A stretch of 64,000 bases of DNA from the NCBI RefSeq assembly GCF_023715785.1, contig NZ_JAMBOX010000015.1:1-64000 (forward strand), written 5' to 3'. The number at the start of each line of letters is the position of its first letter. Position 1 is the stretch's first letter. Shown one piece after another: positions 60,087-64,000 of the stretch. This DNA is from Neobacillus niacini. Its GTDB lineage: Bacteria > Bacillota > Bacilli > Bacillales > Cytobacillaceae. The translations under genes were made by a program, and so were the position numbers. The notes below the pieces were generated by a model. It made no database searches. It was not told where the DNA came from and saw only the letters and a program-made list of their open reading frames with translations.

Positions 60087-60974
60087 ATGGATCATTCGAA
60101 ACTATTTTCCTATATAAAGACTAGTCATTTTTATTCGTATTTCATGTATTTAAATAACAGAAGAAAGAATGATCTCGCTTATTACAAGAGTTTGAAGGAA
60201 TTGCAAAAAATTATAAAACATCACACCTTGGATACCTTTTTTCAGCCTATTCTTAACTTGAAATCAGGAGAAACAATCGGATATGAAATATTGAATCGTC
60301 CTGGTAAAACAACCTTATTTACAAATACAGAAACGTTTTACGATTTTGTTGGACAAACGAATCAAGTGTTTTTATTTGAATGCTTTTGCCGAAATCTCGC
60401 TTTGAAACGTTTCATTGATAGAAATAAAGAGAACGTTCTTGAGACAAGCCCATTGATTTTCATCAATATCCATCCTCATGTGTTGCTTGACTCTAATTAT
60501 CATAGCGGAGAAACCCGTCGGCTGTTATCTGAGCTCAGAATTGACCCGAAGCAGGTCGTTTTTGAATTGACCGAGAAAAGCGCAGTCACAGATTTTGAAC
60601 TGTTCGAAAAGGTTCTGTCCAATTACCGCTCACAAGGGTTTCGAATTGCCGTTGATGATGTAGGCTCCGGATACAATAGCTTAAAAACATTAATTTATTT
60701 AAAGCCTGAATTTATTAAACTAGATCGGTCACTCATTCAAAATATTGATAAAAATAGAGAGCAACAGCAGCTGGTCAAATTAATCATTGAATATGCCAAA
60801 CAGTCTTCTTCTCAAATGATTGCAGAAGGAATCGAAAGAATCGAAGAACTGGCTTTTATTTCTGAACAAGGTGTAGACCTTGGACAAGGATATGCTTTAG
60901 GCAAACCAAAAGAGGAAGTAAAACCAGGGAGAATACCGGAGTATTCACAATCCCGAAATCTTTCGGTAAGCTAA
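60087..60974 (+). CDS. EAL-domain cyclic-di-GMP phosphodiesterase
   Basis: A 295-residue soluble protein; EAL domain from about residue 40 to 285. The name motif is EIL (YEILNRP) with Glu retained; INIHPHVLL, FELTEKSAV, VDDVGSGYNSL (DDFGSG-like loop), FIKLDRSLI and MIAEGIE carry the metal ligands and catalytic Lys/Glu; the end is QGYALGKP. It should hydrolyse c-di-GMP. GTGCGAA is a weak binding site. The CBS-GGDEF gene starts 14 bases after its end. Confidence 0.88.
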   Translation: MDHSKLFSYIKTSHFYSYFMYLNNRRKNDLAYYKSLKELQKIIKHHTLDTFFQPILNLKSGETIGYEILNRPGKTTLFTNTETFYDFVGQTNQVFLFECFCRNLALKRFIDRNKENVLETSPLIFINIHPHVLLDSNYHSGETRRLLSELRIDPKQVVFELTEKSAVTDFELFEKVLSNYRSQGFRIAVDDVGSGYNSLKTLIYLKPEFIKLDRSLIQNIDKNREQQQLVKLIIEYAKQSSSQMIAEGIERIEELAFISEQGVDLGQGYALGKPKEEVKPGRIPEYSQSRNLSVS

Positions 60975-60988
60975 TAGTTAAAAAAAGG

Positions 60989-61939
60989 ATGAAAACAATG
61001 GTTGCTTATGTGGGTGATATTGTAGAGCAAGTTCCTTGTGTTTCTCTAAATGAATTAAATAGTACCGTAGATAAACTATTTAATGAAAATACAAGAATAC
61101 AAGGAGTAGTTGTGATAAATAATGAAGTCCCAGTTTCCCTCATTTCAAAAACATTTTTTTATCAAAAAATTGGAACCCAATACGGTTATCATCTCTATAT
61201 GGGGAAATCGATTGAATTGCTTGTCAGTAAAGATTCTCTCATGGTTGATTCTTTTCAATCGGTAACAGAGGTATGCAAGTTAGCAATGGAAAGGGAAGAA
61301 CAGAATCGGTACGACTATGTCATTGTCACAAAAGAAAATAAATATATCGGCGTTGTTAGTATTGAAAAATTGCTAATGAAGTTAGTGGAGGTTCAAGTGG
61401 AATTCGCCAGCTTTTTAAATCCTCTCACTCGATTACCCGGGAATCACAGCATTGAAGAAAAATTAAAAGAAATCATCCGCCAAGAAAAGTTTAGCATTTT
61501 ATATTTTGATTTAGATCATTTCAAATCCTATAACGATACATATGGATTCAAAAAGGGGGATGCTCTGCTCCAATCTACTGCAGAACTCCTGAAAAGGTAT
61601 TATACAAATAAAGGATCCTTTTTAGGGCATATTGGCGGAGACGATTTTATAGCTGTAGTCGATCAACATGATATCCTATCTGATTGCGAATCCCTTATTA
61701 AAGATTTTGAAAAGACGATTCAAGCATTTTATAGTTCCTCTCACCTGTCACAACAATATGTGATCGCAGAAAATCGCCAAGGAATCATAGAAAAAATCCC
61801 GCTTGTATCATTATCGATTGCCATTGTGACGAATCAGAACCGTACATTTAAGGATGTAGAAGAACTAATCGAATATGCCGCTGCAGTTAAAAGAATGTGT
61901 AAAAGTGAGAGAGGGAGTTGTTATATAATAAATAATTAG
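60989..61939 (+). CDS. CBS-GGDEF diguanylate cyclase
   Basis: A 316-residue protein: CBS pair in residues 1-130 (VPCVSLNELNSTVDKLFNEN, RYDYVIVTKENKYIGVVSIE), then a GGDEF domain (about 145-310) starting at NPLTRLPGNHSIEEKL. The signature is IGGDDF, a known GGDEF variant that keeps both Gly and the first acidic pair, so activity is likely. ILYFDLDHFKSYNDTYGFKK is the GTP-binding region. Together with the EAL gene it makes a local c-di-GMP synthesis/breakdown pair, with the CBS part probably sensing a nucleotide. Confidence 0.87.
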   Translation: MKTMVAYVGDIVEQVPCVSLNELNSTVDKLFNENTRIQGVVVINNEVPVSLISKTFFYQKIGTQYGYHLYMGKSIELLVSKDSLMVDSFQSVTEVCKLAMEREEQNRYDYVIVTKENKYIGVVSIEKLLMKLVEVQVEFASFLNPLTRLPGNHSIEEKLKEIIRQEKFSILYFDLDHFKSYNDTYGFKKGDALLQSTAELLKRYYTNKGSFLGHIGGDDFIAVVDQHDILSDCESLIKDFEKTIQAFYSSSHLSQQYVIAENRQGIIEKIPLVSLSIAIVTNQNRTFKDVEELIEYAAAVKRMCKSERGSCYIINN

Positions 61940-61952
61940 TGGGAAAATTGAT

Positions 61953-61986
61953 AGGGTGGTGTAGGACAAATCATAAACTCCACCCT
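61953..61986. terminator. Hairpin after the GGDEF gene
   Basis: AGGGTGG and CCACCCT pair across a 20-base loop, followed by CTTT. It may serve both this gene and the small reverse gene. Confidence 0.5.
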
Positions 61987-61988
61987 CT

Positions 61989-62153
61989 TTAAGTAATAAA
62001 CTTATATGCGCTCAAAGCAAGCCATAAAACAATGAAAATCCATAGAATAATAATCAACGAGCCGACAATCCAATTTTTCGGTTTGCCGTTTTCATCCTCT
62101 CGAAGCTTTCGTAATGCCCGTAACAGTGCTGCATCCCCTGCAAATTTCAACAT
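61989..62153 (-). CDS. Possible 54-residue membrane peptide
   Basis: Reverse frame starting MLKFAGDAALLRALRKLRED, then NGKPKNW and one membrane helix (IVGSLIIILWIFIVLWLALS), ending AYKFIT. The charged head and single helix are plausible for a bitopic protein, but no good ribosome binding site precedes the ATG. It faces the LacI operator region. Confidence 0.45.
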   Translation of the reverse strand: MLKFAGDAALLRALRKLREDENGKPKNWIVGSLIIILWIFIVLWLALSAYKFIT

Positions 62154-62212
62154 ATTTCAACAAATTTTCAAAAAACTATTGTAAAACGCTTTCACGCATT
62201 TTATAATACATA

Positions 62213-62245
62213 TAAATCGGTTTAGTAAACCGATTTAGTAAATCG
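62213..62245. promoter_or_regulatory. Overlapping LacI-type operators
   Basis: TAAATCGGTTTA-G-TAAACCGATTTA is a 25-base perfect palindrome around a central G (62213-62237). Its right half overlaps a second one, CGATTTA-G-TAAATCG (62231-62245). This TCGG/CCGA-like symmetry with odd spacer is the usual operator form of LacI/KdgR-type repressors. It lies about 37 bases before the KdgR-like start, so autoregulation is expected. Confidence 0.75.
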
Positions 62246-62281
62246 ATTTATCCTTTCTGGATAATGGAGAAGGTTTTTATT

Positions 62282-63283
62282 ATGAAGAAAACGACGATTG
62301 CTGATGTTGCTCAGCATGCAAAGGTTTCAAAAAGTACTGTATCTCAGTATCTGAATAAACGCTATGAATATATGGCTGAAGACACGAAGAAGCGGATTGA
62401 GGATGCGATTGAAGCTTTGGATTATCGCCCCAATGCAGTCGCGAGAAGCTTGAAGCAAAAAACGACGATGACGATCGGGGTGATTGTCGCCAACATCCTC
62501 CACAATTTTTCTACACAAGTCATGCGCGCGATTGAAGATTTCTGCCATGAGGCCGAGTTTCACGTCATTATCTGCAATGCTGACGATAACGCGGAAAAAG
62601 AGAAACAGTATATCGAAATGCTCCAGGCCAAGCAGGTGGACGGAATCATTCTTATTCCGACTGGAGATAATGTAGAACTCTATAACGAGATGCATGAGGC
62701 AAACTTTCCAGTGGTGTTCATTGACCGTATAGTCGAAGGGGTGGCGATACCTTCCGTTATGCTCGACAATGAAAGCGCTGCGGACCTAGCAGTTCAGCAT
62801 TTGATTGACAAAGGCTATGAGCGAATTGGCATTATCACTAATGAGATACGCAGTGTCACAACGCGGATGGAGCGGATCTACGGCTATAAGAAAACCTTAC
62901 AGCGCAACGGCATCGAGATTAATGATCAATATATCAAAAGCCTGGAAGTCAGCAAAATCCAAGCCGGCTTGGAAGAAATGCTCTCTGTCAAGCCGCAAAT
63001 CCAAGCTATCCTGGCAGGGAATGACCTCACCATGATGGAGATTTTAAAATATGCAAAAAAAAATCCAATCAGGATTCCTGAAGACCTAGCGGTAATTGGG
63101 ATTGACGAGTTGTCGTTTGGCAGCTTTTTCGAACCGGCCATTACGGTCGTCGCCCAGCCGGCATTCGATATCGGCAAAAAAGCGGCCGAGTTGCTCTTGA
63201 GTAAAATCCAGAACAAGGAACCGGAGCAAGAGCTCGACGTCTACCGCTTCAAACCGGAACTGATTGTCAGGAATTCTTGTTGA
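62282..63283 (+). CDS. LacI-family repressor, KdgR-like
   Basis: A 333-residue repressor: HTH in residues 3-25 (TTIADVAQHAKVSKSTVSQY), hinge RPNAVARSLKQ, and a periplasmic-binding-protein-like effector domain (from TIGVIVANILHNFSTQVM to AITVVAQPAFDIGKKAAELL). The following gene for 2-keto-3-deoxygluconate kinase makes it the probable regulator of hexuronate/pectin breakdown (KdgR). I chose ATG 62282 (GGAGAAGG eight bases upstream). Confidence 0.88.
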   Translation: MKKTTIADVAQHAKVSKSTVSQYLNKRYEYMAEDTKKRIEDAIEALDYRPNAVARSLKQKTTMTIGVIVANILHNFSTQVMRAIEDFCHEAEFHVIICNADDNAEKEKQYIEMLQAKQVDGIILIPTGDNVELYNEMHEANFPVVFIDRIVEGVAIPSVMLDNESAADLAVQHLIDKGYERIGIITNEIRSVTTRMERIYGYKKTLQRNGIEINDQYIKSLEVSKIQAGLEEMLSVKPQIQAILAGNDLTMMEILKYAKKNPIRIPEDLAVIGIDELSFGSFFEPAITVVAQPAFDIGKKAAELLLSKIQNKEPEQELDVYRFKPELIVRNSC

Positions 63284-63300
63284 AAAAGGATGTTAGTGCA

Positions 63301-64000
63301 ATGAATGATGTCATTACGATTGGCGACGCGATGATCACCTTTGATCCAAGTACAACGGGGCCTATGAGATATGTCCCTGTTTTTGAACGGAAGGTTGGGG
63401 GAGCGGAACTGAATGTGGCTATTGGCTGTTCCCGATTGGGTCTAAAGTCAGGTTGGATTAGCTGTCTCGGCAACGATGAATTTGGCAGGTACATTTACAA
63501 TTTTGTCCGTGGCGAGGGCATCGATGTTTCGCAAGTAAGGCTGGTGGACGGCTATCCAACTTCAGTGAATTTTAAAGAGATTATGGGTGATGGAAGCGGG
63601 AGGACGTTTTACTATCGCAGCAACTCGCCGACCACCGCATTAACGATTGAAACCCTTAATGAGGACTTTATTAAAAAAGCAAGGGTCCTTCATATCACTG
63701 GGGTTTTTCCAGCTATTGATAAAAGCAAAAATATCGAATTGATCAAGCATGCTATTACTTTGGCAAAGAAACATGGGGTATTGGTTTCGTTCGACCCAAA
63801 TATCCGCCTGAAGCTGTGGAGCTGTGAAGAGGCGAAAGCGGCTTTATCCAAATTTCTCCCTTATATCGATGTTCTGTTGACAGGGGAAGAGGAGGCCGAG
63901 CTGCTGTGGGGTGTGCGGGACCCGCAAGATATTATTGAAAAAGCCAAGAAGTATGGCATTTCCTATGTGGCGATTAAGCTCGGGGAAAATGGCTCGGTCG
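63301..64000 (+). CDS. kdgK: 2-keto-3-deoxygluconate kinase, PfkB family (3' end outside the window)
   Basis: The first 233 residues of a PfkB sugar kinase. They start MNDVITIGDAMITFDPSTTG, contain the FERKVGGAELNVAIGCSRLG substrate/anion motif and VLVSFDPNIRLKLW, and run to LGENGSV at the window edge before the DTTGAGD signature. The TIGDAMITFDP N-terminus and the KdgR-like gene 17 bases upstream favour KDG kinase, which phosphorylates 2-keto-3-deoxygluconate in pectin and hexuronate degradation. AAAGGA lies ten bases before ATG 63301. Confidence 0.8.
   Translation, partial: MNDVITIGDAMITFDPSTTGPMRYVPVFERKVGGAELNVAIGCSRLGLKSGWISCLGNDEFGRYIYNFVRGEGIDVSQVRLVDGYPTSVNFKEIMGDGSGRTFYYRSNSPTTALTIETLNEDFIKKARVLHITGVFPAIDKSKNIELIKHAITLAKKHGVLVSFDPNIRLKLWSCEEAKAALSKFLPYIDVLLTGEEEAELLWGVRDPQDIIEKAKKYGISYVAIKLGENGSV

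Overview
The window looks like chromosomal DNA of a low-GC, endospore-forming Bacillaceae species (Bacillus, Neobacillus or Peribacillus type). This rests on AGGAGG-type ribosome binding sites with many TTG and GTG starts, YjcZ-type sporulation mini-proteins, KinB-like orphan kinases, a SAM-I (S-box) riboswitch, a CspB-type cold-shock gene, ycnJ-ycnI copper genes, an MhqR-type operator and an RsbR/RsbT-type signalling module. No rRNA, tRNA, CRISPR array or prophage was seen.

1-30 kb is accessory-like and decaying. It opens inside an IS3-type element. Small stress and housekeeping genes follow (PhnB-like, GrpB-like, LOG, cupin, N5-glutamine methyltransferase, FUSC transporter, SurA-like lipoprotein, XRE regulator with membrane partner, KinB-like kinase, GNAT, LysE), then a zinc-associated COG0701/COG3689 pair, copper genes ycnJ-ycnI, a cluster of glycine/tyrosine-rich YjcZ-type sporulation peptides, hydrolases, PAP2 phosphatase, CspB and PaiB. 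Between them lie many broken genes: a truncated second copy of the FUSC gene, a MazG-like gene with an in-frame stop, a PhzF remnant, three decayed copies of one small gene, a frameshifted alpha/beta hydrolase and a possible ZnuA tail.

30.9-34 kb holds an S-box riboswitch ahead of a two-gene unit (SfnG-like flavin monooxygenase and an ATP-grasp ligase), then an NlpC/P60 hydrolase and a collapsed DUF421 gene.

34.7-39.1 kb is a signalling island: an ECF-like sigma factor, an RsbT-like kinase, a histidine kinase fused to a complete RsbR-like module with STAS domain, and a divergent PAS histidine kinase. It joins stressosome-style partner switching to two-component chemistry and, with the S-box pair, is the best candidate for an undescribed system. 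Next come a DUF1700-DUF4097 envelope pair and a LiaRS/NarXL-type two-component system.

43-54.6 kb carries mostly ordinary genes: MhqO-type dioxygenase under an MhqR-type operator, a DUF457 membrane hydrolase, an ADP-ribosyltransferase-like protein, two YdhG/YdeI proteins, a CNNM/CorC transporter, DedA, an Lnt-like acyltransferase, TetR-SDR and PadR-HAAS pairs, and two aldo/keto reductase or hydrolase relics. 54.7-64 kb holds an AraC regulator fused to a GH39-like domain, an MFS exporter with an M20 amidohydrolase, an EAL/CBS-GGDEF cyclic-di-GMP pair, and the start of a hexuronate operon (LacI-type KdgR, then KdgK cut by the window end).
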